From Paenibacillus tyrphae (GTDB lineage Bacteria; Bacillota; Bacilli; Paenibacillales; NBRC-103111): a stretch of 64,000 nucleotides of DNA. The DNA lies in assembly GCF_024158745.1 (NCBI RefSeq), contig NZ_JAMZAW010000006.1:248001-312000 (forward strand), read 5' to 3'. Below are positions 51,062-59,440 of this stretch, one piece after another. A model generated the notes under the pieces. It saw nothing but the letters and a program-made list of their open reading frames with translations. It was not told the DNA's origin and made no database searches. Every line of letters begins with the position of its first letter. The first letter of the stretch is position 1. The translations under genes were made by a program, and so were the position numbers.

Positions 51062-53371
51062 ATGATGAAACGAAAAGCTTGGGCGCTGCTGCTGGTCGTC
51101 GTGCTGCTTGCCTCGCTGCTGCCGGCGGCCGCCTTCGCCGCCGCTGCTTGGGCGCCGAATACCTCGTACAAAATCGGCGATATTGTCACTTACGGAGGCT
51201 CGGATTATCAATGTCTTCAAGCCCACACCTCGCTCGTCGGATGGGAGCCGCCGAACGTTCCCGCTCTGTGGAAGCAGCATAGCGGCGGCGGGACGGATAC
51301 GCAGCCTCCTACAGCACCGGCCAATTTGAGCGTTGCCGGCAAATCATCGACCACCGTCAGCTTATCCTGGGGTGCATCGACCGATAACGTCGGCGTAACG
51401 GGCTATGACGTGTACCAAGGCGGCACACTTATTGGAAACGCTGCCACGACTTCATATACCGTGAACGGCTTGACGCCGTCGACCTCCTACACGTTTACGG
51501 TAAAAGCGAAGGACGCTGCCGGCAACGTATCCGCCGCCAGCAATGCCGTCACCGTCACGACGGATGGAGCTCCTACCGACACGACGCCGCCTACGGCGCC
51601 AACAGGTGTTAGCGCTTCCAACGTAACGTCGACCAGCGTGACGCTAACTTGGACGGCATCGACCGATAACGTCGGCGTAACGGGATACGACGTGTACCAG
51701 GGCGGTACGCTTGTTGGAAGCGCTGCCACGACTTCGTATACCGTGAGCGGCCTGACGCCGTCGACCTCGTACGCGTTTACGGTAAAAGCGAAGGACGCTG
51801 CCGGCAACGTATCCGCTGCGAGCAATGCCGTCTCCGTTAAGACGAACGGGACGTCGAACGACACAACTCCTCCTACGGCGCCAATAGGTGTTAGCGCTTC
51901 CAACGTAACGTCGAGCAGCGTGACGTTAACTTGGACGGCATCGACCGATAACGTCGGTGTAACGGGATACGACGTGTACCAAGGCGGCACGCTTGTTGGA
52001 AGCGTTGCCACAACTTCGTATACCGTAACCGGTCTGACGGCTTCGACGTCGTATACGTTTACGGTGAAAGCCAAAGACGCTGCTGGCAACGTATCCGCTG
52101 CGAGCAATGCCGTCACGGTTACGACATCCGGCAACGGCGGCGGTGGCGGCAAGAAAATCGTCACGTATTACCCTGCTTGGGCGGTCTATGGACGCAACTT
52201 CAAAGTGCCGGAAATCGACGCTTCGAAGGTCACCCATATTAACTATGCCTTCGCGGACATTTGCTGGAACGGCAGACACGGCAATCCGGATCCGACCGGA
52301 CCGAACCCGCAAACCTGGTCTTGCGCCGATGAAAACGGCAATATCAACGTACCGAACGGTTCTATCGTGCAGGGCGACACTTGGGCCGATACCGGCATGT
52401 CGTATCCGGGAGATACGTGGGATCAGCCGCTCAAGGGCAGCTTCAATCAATTGATCAAGCTGAAGAAGGCGAATCCGAACCTGAAGACGCTCATTTCCGT
52501 CGGCGGCTGGAGCTGGTCCAACCGGTTCTCGGACGTGGCGGCCGATCCGGCGACACGGTCCAATTTTGCCAAATCGGCGGTTGACTTCATCCGCAAATAC
52601 CAATTTGACGGCGTCGATCTCGACTGGGAGTACCCGGTCAGCGGCGGTCTGGCGGGCAACAGCAAGCGTCCGGAGGATAAGCAAAACTTCACGCTGCTGC
52701 TGCAGGCGGTCCGGAGCGAGCTGAACACCGCCGGTGCGGCCGACGGCAAGCAGTATTTGCTTACGATTGCTTCCGGGGCAGGCCCGAATTACGTAAACAA
52801 CACGGAGCTGTCCAAGATCGCGCAAACGCTCGACTGGATCAACATCATGACGTACGATTTCCACGGCGGCTGGGAATCCAAGTCCGGACACAACGCTCCG
52901 CTCTATTTCGACCCGGCGGATAACAGCGAAGATCCGGTCAACTTCAACGTCGACAAGGCGGTTGCGAACCATCTGAACGCCGGCGTGCCCGCTTCGAAGC
53001 TGGTGCTCGGTATCCCGTACTACGGCAAAGGCTGGCAGGGCTGCGCCTCGGCGAATAACGGCCAGTATCAACAATGCGCCGGCGTATCCCAGAAAGGAAC
53101 GTGGGAGAACGGATCGTTCGACTTCTACGATCTGGAAGCCAACTATATCAACAAAAACGGCTATACGCGCTACTGGAACAACGTAACCAAAACACCGTTC
53201 CTGTATCAGCCGAACGGCGGCATCTTCATCTCTTACGACGACGCCGAATCGATTCAGCACAAGGTCGATTACATCAAGTCCAAAGGACTTGCCGGCGCCA
53301 TGACGTGGGAAGTGACGCAGGACCGCAACAAAACGCTGCAAACGATCGTGAAAAACGGTCTGAATCCGTAA
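51062..53371 (+). CDS. Secreted GH18 chitinase with CBM5/12 and three FN3 domains
   Basis: 769 residues, exported. Signal peptide (ALLLVVVLLASLLPAAAFA), a chitin-binding CBM5/12 module (WAPNTSYKIGDIVTYGGSDY, then LWKQ), three fibronectin type III domains at about residues 80-167, 174-262 and 269-357, a Gly linker, and a GH18 catalytic barrel from about residue 364. The catalytic signature DxxDxDxE is intact in FDGVDLDWEYP; substrate-binding INIMTYDFHGGWE and the final MTWEVTQD are also seen. ATG 51062 and the next codon ATG are both possible; AAAGGAG lies 12 bases before. It degrades environmental chitin. Confidence 0.96.
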   Translation: MMKRKAWALLLVVVLLASLLPAAAFAAAAWAPNTSYKIGDIVTYGGSDYQCLQAHTSLVGWEPPNVPALWKQHSGGGTDTQPPTAPANLSVAGKSSTTVSLSWGASTDNVGVTGYDVYQGGTLIGNAATTSYTVNGLTPSTSYTFTVKAKDAAGNVSAASNAVTVTTDGAPTDTTPPTAPTGVSASNVTSTSVTLTWTASTDNVGVTGYDVYQGGTLVGSAATTSYTVSGLTPSTSYAFTVKAKDAAGNVSAASNAVSVKTNGTSNDTTPPTAPIGVSASNVTSSSVTLTWTASTDNVGVTGYDVYQGGTLVGSVATTSYTVTGLTASTSYTFTVKAKDAAGNVSAASNAVTVTTSGNGGGGGKKIVTYYPAWAVYGRNFKVPEIDASKVTHINYAFADICWNGRHGNPDPTGPNPQTWSCADENGNINVPNGSIVQGDTWADTGMSYPGDTWDQPLKGSFNQLIKLKKANPNLKTLISVGGWSWSNRFSDVAADPATRSNFAKSAVDFIRKYQFDGVDLDWEYPVSGGLAGNSKRPEDKQNFTLLLQAVRSELNTAGAADGKQYLLTIASGAGPNYVNNTELSKIAQTLDWINIMTYDFHGGWESKSGHNAPLYFDPADNSEDPVNFNVDKAVANHLNAGVPASKLVLGIPYYGKGWQGCASANNGQYQQCAGVSQKGTWENGSFDFYDLEANYINKNGYTRYWNNVTKTPFLYQPNGGIFISYDDAESIQHKVDYIKSKGLAGAMTWEVTQDRNKTLQTIVKNGLNP
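51305..52125 (+). repeat. Three near-identical FN3-coding tandem repeats
   Basis: The repeats share long exact runs at base level, for example GCATCGACCGATAACGTCGG and AAGGACGCTGCCGGCAACGT. Period about 285 bases. This indicates recent duplication or gene conversion and makes the stretch prone to copy-number change. Confidence 0.85.
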
Positions 53372-53424
53372 AACACCCGACAACAAGAGCACTGCATACG
53401 CTTCATACCGCACTAATAATTTTC

Positions 53425-53456
53425 GGCCTTCGCCCTCATCGGGCGGAGGTCTTTTG
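53425..53456. terminator. Bidirectional terminator
   Basis: GGCCTTCGCCC pairs with GGGCGGAGGTC (one G-T), then TTTTG. The stem also encodes the last codons and stop of the convergent MFS gene. Confidence 0.8.
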
Positions 53457-54683
53457 TTTATCCTTTAACGACGGGTGCAGGTACAGCAGCGAACCGGCCG
53501 TGGAAAGCAAGCCGCCCAGCAAAATGGTCCCGTGCGTCCCGAGCCGTTCGACCAGCACGCCGGCCAAAAAAGCCGCCACCGGCATCAGCGTCCACGTCAT
53601 AAACCGACTCGTCGCCTGAACGCGTCCTAACAGCCGGTCGGGCGTCAACGTTTGCCGGATCGTCACGATGCACGGATTCATAGCGGAGGCGGCAATCGTC
53701 CCGGCTGCATTCGACAGCAGCAGCACAGCGTAAGTCTGCGACTGGCTGAAGATGATGACGGACAACCCGCCCAGACAGGAAGCGGCGAATAAAATGGTCC
53801 GGTAAGAAAACCGTTTGCGTAACACGGCCGTCACCAGCGCTCCCCCGACCGCCCCCAGTCCTCCCGCAGACAAGAGCCAGCCGATGCGGCCGACAGGCAG
53901 CTGAATCGTTTCTTTGAGATGAAATACCATCATCGTCAGGAACAGAGTTGTTCCGAAGACGGATACGAGCATCGCCAGGTTTGTGAATAAAATCGGTTTC
54001 GTCCGCACGACAAACTGAAAGCCTTCTTTTAAATCCGCATATATGCCATTTGCCTTCTGGGTACCCGCAGCCGTCTTCCGGATGGGGAGGCTGAGAACCG
54101 TCAGAAACGAGATGAAAAAAGTAGCGCTGTTGACGAGCACTGCATATCCGGGATTGTATAAACTGATGACCATTCCTCCCAGACCGGGCGCTGCAAGAAC
54201 GGCCAAGTTCGCAAAGCCCGAATTGACCGCATTCACCGTCTGCAGATCGCTTTTTCGGACGAGATTCGGCACGGAGGCGATTTGTGCCGTCGTATAGATT
54301 TGACCGAGCACGCCGGCGGCCAAGGCGCCGATGTACACGTGCCACATTTCCAGCGAATCCATGATGAACAGAAGGCCCAGCAGACCCGTAATGACGCCTC
54401 TGCCCAGATCGCAGAGCAGCAGCAGCGTTTTGCGGTTCAACCGGTCGGACCAGATGCCGGTCAAAGGCTGCAGCAGCACCGGAAGGCGTTCCAGCGCCGT
54501 AACGATTCCCATGCTGACCGGCGAGCCTGTAATTGTCAGAACGAGGAGAGGAAGCGCGATAAGCTGAATTTGATCTCCGCAGTAGGAGATAAAGCTGCTT
54601 CCTATGAAGCGGCAGACGGGATAATTTCTTTTGAATTCCGGCAGTGAAGGCTCGTGGCTTCGTCCGGCAGCCGATACTTCCAT
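53436..54683 (-). CDS. MFS transporter, MefA/MacA-like exporter group
   Basis: 415 residues, about twelve helices (FRF/MFS_3 type). Motifs: GSSFISYCGDQIQLIALPLL, SDRLNRKTLLLLCDLGRGVI, GQIYTTAQIASVPNLV, LDQ-like LGRVQATSRFMTW. This subgroup exports macrolides or other drugs. ATG 54683 follows AAGGTGG; a longer frame exists upstream but overlaps the regulator. It starts 13 bases after the ArsR stop and belongs to the same operon. Confidence 0.9.
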   Translation of the reverse strand: MEVSAAGRSHEPSLPEFKRNYPVCRFIGSSFISYCGDQIQLIALPLLVLTITGSPVSMGIVTALERLPVLLQPLTGIWSDRLNRKTLLLLCDLGRGVITGLLGLLFIMDSLEMWHVYIGALAAGVLGQIYTTAQIASVPNLVRKSDLQTVNAVNSGFANLAVLAAPGLGGMVISLYNPGYAVLVNSATFFISFLTVLSLPIRKTAAGTQKANGIYADLKEGFQFVVRTKPILFTNLAMLVSVFGTTLFLTMMVFHLKETIQLPVGRIGWLLSAGGLGAVGGALVTAVLRKRFSYRTILFAASCLGGLSVIIFSQSQTYAVLLLSNAAGTIAASAMNPCIVTIRQTLTPDRLLGRVQATSRFMTWTLMPVAAFLAGVLVERLGTHGTILLGGLLSTAGSLLYLHPSLKDKQKTSAR

Positions 54684-54696
54684 GTTCCGTCCACCT

Positions 54697-55746
54697 TTAT
54701 TCGTCTTGTCGTAAATAATCGGCCAGCTCTTGGGCCAGCGTATCGATGGCTTTCGTTTTGACGCGGTACTTGGCATCGCGGATGTCGACCAGCCTTGCCG
54801 CACGGAGCAGCTTCAAATGATGATGAATCGTCGATTTTCCGATATTCAGCCGATCTGTCAGATCTTGCAGGCTCCGGTCCTCTTCGGACAGCAGCTTGAC
54901 GATGCGAAGCCTGATTTCGTCGCCGAGCGCCTTATGCTTAAGCACGAGCGAGGCGTCGGGCATGTATTTATCGGCAGGATGGATGCTTTCGCTGGCTACG
55001 GGATAATGAAAAACCTTCGTCCCTTCGATATCCGCTTCGATATTCCAAGGCCGATAAACGATTTGCGGGATGAGCAGCACCCGGTGAACGCTCGGCTCCG
55101 GCGAATACGCGACCCCGCCCGTGGCCCATTCGACCAGCTCCTCCGGGGCCATCCTTTGCTGCATGCTGCGCTTGGCTTCGCAGTCTCTGGTCAAGACGGC
55201 AAGGAGCTGCTCCGCTTCCGGCTCGATAACCGTCTCGTACCAGCCTGACATTACTTCCGCGAGATGACGCTTCAGCTCCGCCGGATCGATTGTGCTAATA
55301 AAATCGATATAAGCCGGGAAGAACGGGTTCCCGTTTGCGAGCTTCTGCAGCTCTTGTGCAGCCTTCCTGTCGCCGGAAGCCGCCTGCTTGTGCGAGTTCT
55401 GGTGCTCTTTTCCCAGATAGGGAAGACAGATGCTTTTCAGCTCCTCCGGGGCCAAACGCTCGATATAGGCCAGAAAATCGGGCAGGGAAGCAAAAACTTG
55501 CTGGTGGAGCAGTTGGAGCAAAGCTTTCCAAGTATTGTGCTTCTCTACAAAAGCCAAATGCCCCAGCAGCTCTTTGGATAACGAGGCTTTGAGTTGCTTC
55601 CAATGTTCCGTCGGCTTCTCCAGCGTATGGAGCAGCGGCGTGTTCGTCACAGCCGCAATCCCCATCGCGCATTCCCACAGCAGCGAGTATTCGAATTGCA
55701 CTTGATACGTCTCCCGCTTCCGTCCCGTAGCTTGAATGATATCCAA
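54697..55746 (-). CDS. ArsR-type regulator with large N-terminal domain (DUF5937-like)
   Basis: 349 residues. About 260 residues of an N-terminal domain (VQFEYSLLWECAMGIAAVTN, HTLEKPTEHWKQL) precede a C-terminal winged helix: LKHKALGDEIRLRIVKLLSE, LTDRLNIGKSTIHHHLKLLR. ArsR proteins of this long form usually control the adjoining MFS exporter. TTG 55746 (MDIIQATG) lies eight bases after AGAGG; the upstream GTG is part of that ribosome binding site. No metal-binding Cys pair is seen. Confidence 0.85.
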   Translation of the reverse strand: MDIIQATGRKRETYQVQFEYSLLWECAMGIAAVTNTPLLHTLEKPTEHWKQLKASLSKELLGHLAFVEKHNTWKALLQLLHQQVFASLPDFLAYIERLAPEELKSICLPYLGKEHQNSHKQAASGDRKAAQELQKLANGNPFFPAYIDFISTIDPAELKRHLAEVMSGWYETVIEPEAEQLLAVLTRDCEAKRSMQQRMAPEELVEWATGGVAYSPEPSVHRVLLIPQIVYRPWNIEADIEGTKVFHYPVASESIHPADKYMPDASLVLKHKALGDEIRLRIVKLLSEEDRSLQDLTDRLNIGKSTIHHHLKLLRAARLVDIRDAKYRVKTKAIDTLAQELADYLRQDE

Positions 55747-55792
55747 CCCAATCACCTCTTCGTATTAAATGATTCTCACATATTCTATATTA

Positions 55793-55832
55793 TTAGAATT
55801 TGAAATTCAATACTTTTAGAATTTTAATTCAA
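55793..55832 (-). promoter_or_regulatory. Possible operator of the ArsR-MFS operon
   Basis: Two similar AT-rich palindromic sites, TTAGAATTTGAAATTCAA (55793) and TTAGAATTTTAATTCAA (55816), 23 bases apart, some 50-85 bases upstream of the regulator start. Confidence 0.5.
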
Positions 55833-55834
55833 AA

Positions 55835-55872
55835 AAGACCGACGGTCTTCCTTTTAGAGGGAGACCGTCGGC
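55835..55872 (-). terminator. Terminator of the ugp operon
   Basis: On the minus strand CCGACGGTCT pairs with AGACCGTCGG, followed by a T run (TCTTTTTT). It lies just after the ugpB stop. Confidence 0.9.
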
Positions 55873-55883
55873 CGGGTAAAATG

Positions 55884-57260
55884 TTATTTCGCTACCGTCT
55901 TATTGTACTGTGCAAGCTTCGACGATATTTCTTTTGCCGCGCCGTCCAGCGCTTCTTTCGGAGACTTCTTGCCGTTCAGCACTTCTTCGATTGCGCCTTC
56001 GGTCAGCTGGCGGGCTTCCGGGAACACGCCCATAACCGCGCCCTGCGTCGCTTTGTTCGCTTTCGTTTGGTGCAGTTGGTCGACAGCTGTTTTAAACTGC
56101 GGATACTTGTTTAGATTTTCCTTCACGAGCTGCTCGTCATACGCTTTTTTCGTGATCGGGAAGTATCCCGTATTGACGTGCCAGTAAGCTTGCTGCTTCG
56201 AATCGGCGAGGAATTTGATGAACTCCCATGCGCCCTTTTGCTCCGCTTCGGAACGGTTGTTCAAGATGTACAAGCTCGCGCCGCCGACGATGACGCCGCC
56301 ATCCTTCGCGTCCTTCGGCTTTGGCAGGAAGGCCGTGCCGACCTGGAACTTGCCTTCCGCTGCGCTTACGATCCCGCGCAGGGAAGCGGTCGAATCGAGC
56401 GTCATCGCGATTTGGCCGGCGGCGAACGCTTTTTTCGTATCGTCGGTTTTGCGGCCGAGGTTCAGCATCGTTTTGTCGTCGATCATTTGCTTCCACCAAG
56501 TCATCGTGTTGACGCCGGCATCGCTGCCAAGCGAAGATTCCGTTGCCGGGCTGGTGCGGCCGTTGCCGTTGTTCAGCAGCTCGGCGCCTTGGTTCGCGAA
56601 GAACTGCTCCATGAACCAGCCGTAGATGGCGAAGGAAGCGCCGGCTTTGCCGTCTTTGGTCAGCTTTTTGGCTGCTTCGGCGATTTCTTCGTAGGTGACG
56701 GGTGGCTTTTCCGGATCGAGTCCGGCGGCTTTGAACATGTCTTTGTTGTAATACAGAATCGGGTTGGACGTGTTGAACGGCATCGAATTCAATTTGCCGT
56801 CCACGGTATAATAGTTCAAAATGTTTTCTTCAAGCTGGGAGACATCGTATTTGTCAGCGTCGATAAATTTTTGCATCGGCGTAATCGCTTTGGAGTCAAT
56901 CATGAAGCGGCTGCCGATTTCGTACACCTGAATGAGCGCCGGACCGCTTTTGGAATCCATGGACGCTTTCATTTTGTTCAAGCTTTCGTCGTAGGTGCCT
57001 TGGAATACGGCTTCGACGACGACGTTTTTCTGGGAGGCGTTGAAATCGGCAACCAGCTTGTCCACCGCTTTGCCCAACTCGCCGCTCATCGAGTGCCACC
57101 AGACGACCTTGACCGGCTCCCCGGCTTTCGGCGCTTCCTTGTTCTCGGCCCCCCCGGTTGCAGGCTTGTCGCCGGCGTTGCCGTTTCCGCATGCCGCCAT
57201 AAACATCATGACGAAAGCAAGCAGCAGAAGCAGCATGCTTTTTTTGTTCAGGTGCTTCAT
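55884..57260 (-). CDS. ugpB: Glycerol-3-phosphate/sugar ABC binding lipoprotein, UgpB-like
   Basis: 458-residue lipoprotein (lipobox MFMAACGN). It follows E. coli UgpB closely: VVWWHSMSGELGKAVDKLVA, ALIQVYEIGSRFMIDSKAI, MPFNTSNPILYYNKDMFKAA, GLDPEKPPVTYEEIAEAAK, GVIVGGASLYIL, and the late GYFPITKKAYDEQ. UgpB binds sn-glycerol-3-phosphate and glycerophosphodiesters. ATG 57260 follows GGGAG at 11 bases. It is the last gene of the operon, 112 bases after the second permease. The Pho box at the operon start supports the glycerol-phosphate role. Confidence 0.88.
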   Translation of the reverse strand: MKHLNKKSMLLLLLAFVMMFMAACGNGNAGDKPATGGAENKEAPKAGEPVKVVWWHSMSGELGKAVDKLVADFNASQKNVVVEAVFQGTYDESLNKMKASMDSKSGPALIQVYEIGSRFMIDSKAITPMQKFIDADKYDVSQLEENILNYYTVDGKLNSMPFNTSNPILYYNKDMFKAAGLDPEKPPVTYEEIAEAAKKLTKDGKAGASFAIYGWFMEQFFANQGAELLNNGNGRTSPATESSLGSDAGVNTMTWWKQMIDDKTMLNLGRKTDDTKKAFAAGQIAMTLDSTASLRGIVSAAEGKFQVGTAFLPKPKDAKDGGVIVGGASLYILNNRSEAEQKGAWEFIKFLADSKQQAYWHVNTGYFPITKKAYDEQLVKENLNKYPQFKTAVDQLHQTKANKATQGAVMGVFPEARQLTEGAIEEVLNGKKSPKEALDGAAKEISSKLAQYNKTVAK

Positions 57261-57372
57261 TTCGGTTGATCTCTCCCTTTAATTGGTTATTTATATATAG
57301 AGCGAGAAGACGTTGTTAACCCGTTGGCTCAATCAAGAGAAGCAAGCCAAGGACCGGCCCTCGCGCTATGTC

Positions 57373-58194
57373 TTACCCTTTGATCGCCCCGGCCGTCATG
57401 CCGCGGACGAGCTGCTTCAGACCGAGCAGCAGCAAAACAAGCGACGGCAGCAGTACTGTCACGACGCCCGCCAGCACGACGTTCCAATAGGTCAGCTCTT
57501 CGAATTGCAGCATGCTGATGCCGATCTGGACCGTGCGCATCGATTGCCCGTTCGTGACGAGCAGCGGCCACAAGTACATGTTCCAGTTGCTCAGGAACGA
57601 ATATACGCCGAGCGTGGCGAGCGCGGGCTTGGCCAGCGGCAGCACGAGCCGGACAAAGCTGCGCAGATGTCCGCAGCCGTCGATTTTGGCGGCCTCGAAC
57701 AATTCGCGCGGGAGCTGCAGGAAAAATTGGCGCAGCAGAAACGTGCCGAAGGCGGTTGCCAGAAAAGGCACGATCAGTCCCTGGTAGCTGTCGAGCCAGC
57801 CCCAGCTTTTGACGGTCAAATAATTGGGAATGATCGTCACTTCCCACGGAATCATCATGGTGGACAGAAACAGCGCAAACAGGAAGCTTTTGCCCGGAAA
57901 TCTCATATATGCGAACGCATAGGCGGCTAGACTTGCCGTCACGAGCTGCCCCAGCATGATCGTGCCCGAGACAAGGAAGCTGTTGGCGATAAATTGGCCG
58001 ACCGGAATTTGCTTGAGCACTTGAATATAGTTCTCCCAGTGCAGGCTGCCCGGCAGCAGCTTAGGCGGATACGAAGCCGATTCCGCGTTCGTCATGAACG
58101 AGGCTGCGACGGTATATAGGATCGGATACAATGTCAGCACCGCAGCGACGATGAGCACGGTGTACACGAACGTATTTTGCAAGCGCGAACTCAT
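57373..58194 (-). CDS. ugpE: ABC transporter permease, UgpE-like
   Basis: 273 residues, six helices, MalG class. Coupling loop with EAA motif: ELFEAAKIDGCGHLRSFVRL. Opening YTVLIVAAVLTLYPILYTVA. Its ATG overlaps the stop of the preceding permease by four bases (ATGA), so the two are coupled in translation. No ATPase gene (ugpC) is in the operon; a shared ATPase is expected. Confidence 0.88.
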   Translation of the reverse strand: MSSRLQNTFVYTVLIVAAVLTLYPILYTVAASFMTNAESASYPPKLLPGSLHWENYIQVLKQIPVGQFIANSFLVSGTIMLGQLVTASLAAYAFAYMRFPGKSFLFALFLSTMMIPWEVTIIPNYLTVKSWGWLDSYQGLIVPFLATAFGTFLLRQFFLQLPRELFEAAKIDGCGHLRSFVRLVLPLAKPALATLGVYSFLSNWNMYLWPLLVTNGQSMRTVQIGISMLQFEELTYWNVVLAGVVTVLLPSLVLLLLGLKQLVRGMTAGAIKG

Positions 58195-59159
58195 TGGTAA
58201 TGCACCTTCCTTTCCAGAAAACGGTACTGGAGGAGGGTCAGAATCAGTACGATTGCGAACAGGATCAGCGCCTGCGCGCTGCCGATGCCGAACCGGAAGT
58301 TCACGAACGCATCTTGATAAATATTAAAGACGATGACGTCGGTGCTGTTCATTGGGCCGCCCTTGGTGAGAATGTGAATTTGTCCGAACGATTGGAACGC
58401 ATGAATGACCGAGACGATCCCGACGAAAAAGAGCGTGGGCGATACGAGCGGCACCGTCAGCTGGAAAAAGGTGCGAAGCGGTCCGGAGCCGTCGATTTTG
58501 GCGCTGTCGTAAATTTCCTCGGGTACGCTCTGCAAGCCGCTAAGCAGGACGATATAGTTGAAGCCGAGATTCATCCAAATCGTCATGATGGAGACGGAGA
58601 CGAGCGCCCAAGCCGGATCGGTCAGCCATCGGACCGGTTCCACGCCGAGCAGCGTCAAGAAATAATTGAGCGTGCCCAGCGTCGGGTGATACAGCATCAT
58701 CCAGATGACCGAACCGGTCCCGACGGAAATGGCTACGGGCAGTGAGAACACGAACTGGAAGGCTTTCATCCCCCGCAGCTTGCCTTGCGACAGCGCAGCG
58801 AGCAGCAGCGCAAGGGCGATGCCGACAGGGACGGTAAGAACCGTGAAGGACAAGGTGACCTTCAAGCTTTCATAAAATTTATCGGAGGCCAGCAGCTCGG
58901 TGAAGTTGTCGAGGCCGGCAAAAGCGGCGATGCGCCCCCGGGGGTCGGTCAAATGCAGGCTGAGGTAAATCGACTTCACAAGAGGATAGAACAGAAAAAT
59001 ACCGAACAGCAAAAGGGAAGGCAGCAGAAAAGCATAAGCCAGCGAAGCTTCCTTCCACCGGATCATGCGCAGGCTTCGCCGGCCGGCGGCTGCGGCAGAT
59101 TGCCTCTTGGCTGAGCCGGGAGCCGGACGAACCGCTGCGTTACGGTCGAGCAAGGTCAT
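58191..59159 (-). CDS. ugpA: ABC transporter permease, UgpA-like
   Basis: 322 residues. A 38-residue basic/Ala-rich cytoplasmic leader precedes six helices (AYAFLLPSLLLFGIFLFYPL is the first). EAA loop: EEIYDSAKIDGSGPLRTFFQ. ATG 59159 follows AAAGGAG at seven bases. First gene of the operon, directly behind a Pho-type promoter. Confidence 0.88.
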   Translation of the reverse strand: MTLLDRNAAVRPAPGSAKRQSAAAAGRRSLRMIRWKEASLAYAFLLPSLLLFGIFLFYPLVKSIYLSLHLTDPRGRIAAFAGLDNFTELLASDKFYESLKVTLSFTVLTVPVGIALALLLAALSQGKLRGMKAFQFVFSLPVAISVGTGSVIWMMLYHPTLGTLNYFLTLLGVEPVRWLTDPAWALVSVSIMTIWMNLGFNYIVLLSGLQSVPEEIYDSAKIDGSGPLRTFFQLTVPLVSPTLFFVGIVSVIHAFQSFGQIHILTKGGPMNSTDVIVFNIYQDAFVNFRFGIGSAQALILFAIVLILTLLQYRFLERKVHYQ

Positions 59160-59196
59160 GCGGACGCTCCTTTCAGGGACTGGTCTGAACGAGCTA

Positions 59197-59250
59197 ATTA
59201 TAAAGCGGGGTTGTTATCCAAAGGTTAATTGTACGTTAAGATATTGTGGA
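59197..59250 (-). promoter_or_regulatory. Pho box and -10 of the ugp operon
   Basis: On the minus strand four hexamers at exact 11-bp steps: TCCACA, TTAACG, TTAACC, ATAACA, each followed by five bases, then nine bases and TATAAT. The known Bacillus PhoP box is TT(A/C/T)A(C/T)A repeated with five-base gaps. Plus-strand starts are 59245, 59234, 59223 and 59212. This predicts induction by phosphate starvation. Confidence 0.75.
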
Positions 59251-59440
59251 GGAACGTTTTAAATTTACAAATTCTAAATAAACGGCGACAAATCGGTTGT
59301 TGAAATTTTGGCAAAACTATGATAATTTATAAGCAATCTCATTACATTGTGCGGAAGAACCGCCTTATGTCATGCATTGTTTGCATGCGTAAGGCGGTTT
59401 TTTGTCGTGGTCTGCGAACGAAAGGCGGGGGAACGAAGTC

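Noticed and set aside
56178..57269. 363-codon open frame opposite ugpB
   Set aside because: Shadow frame; ugpB has a signal peptide and clear UgpB similarity.
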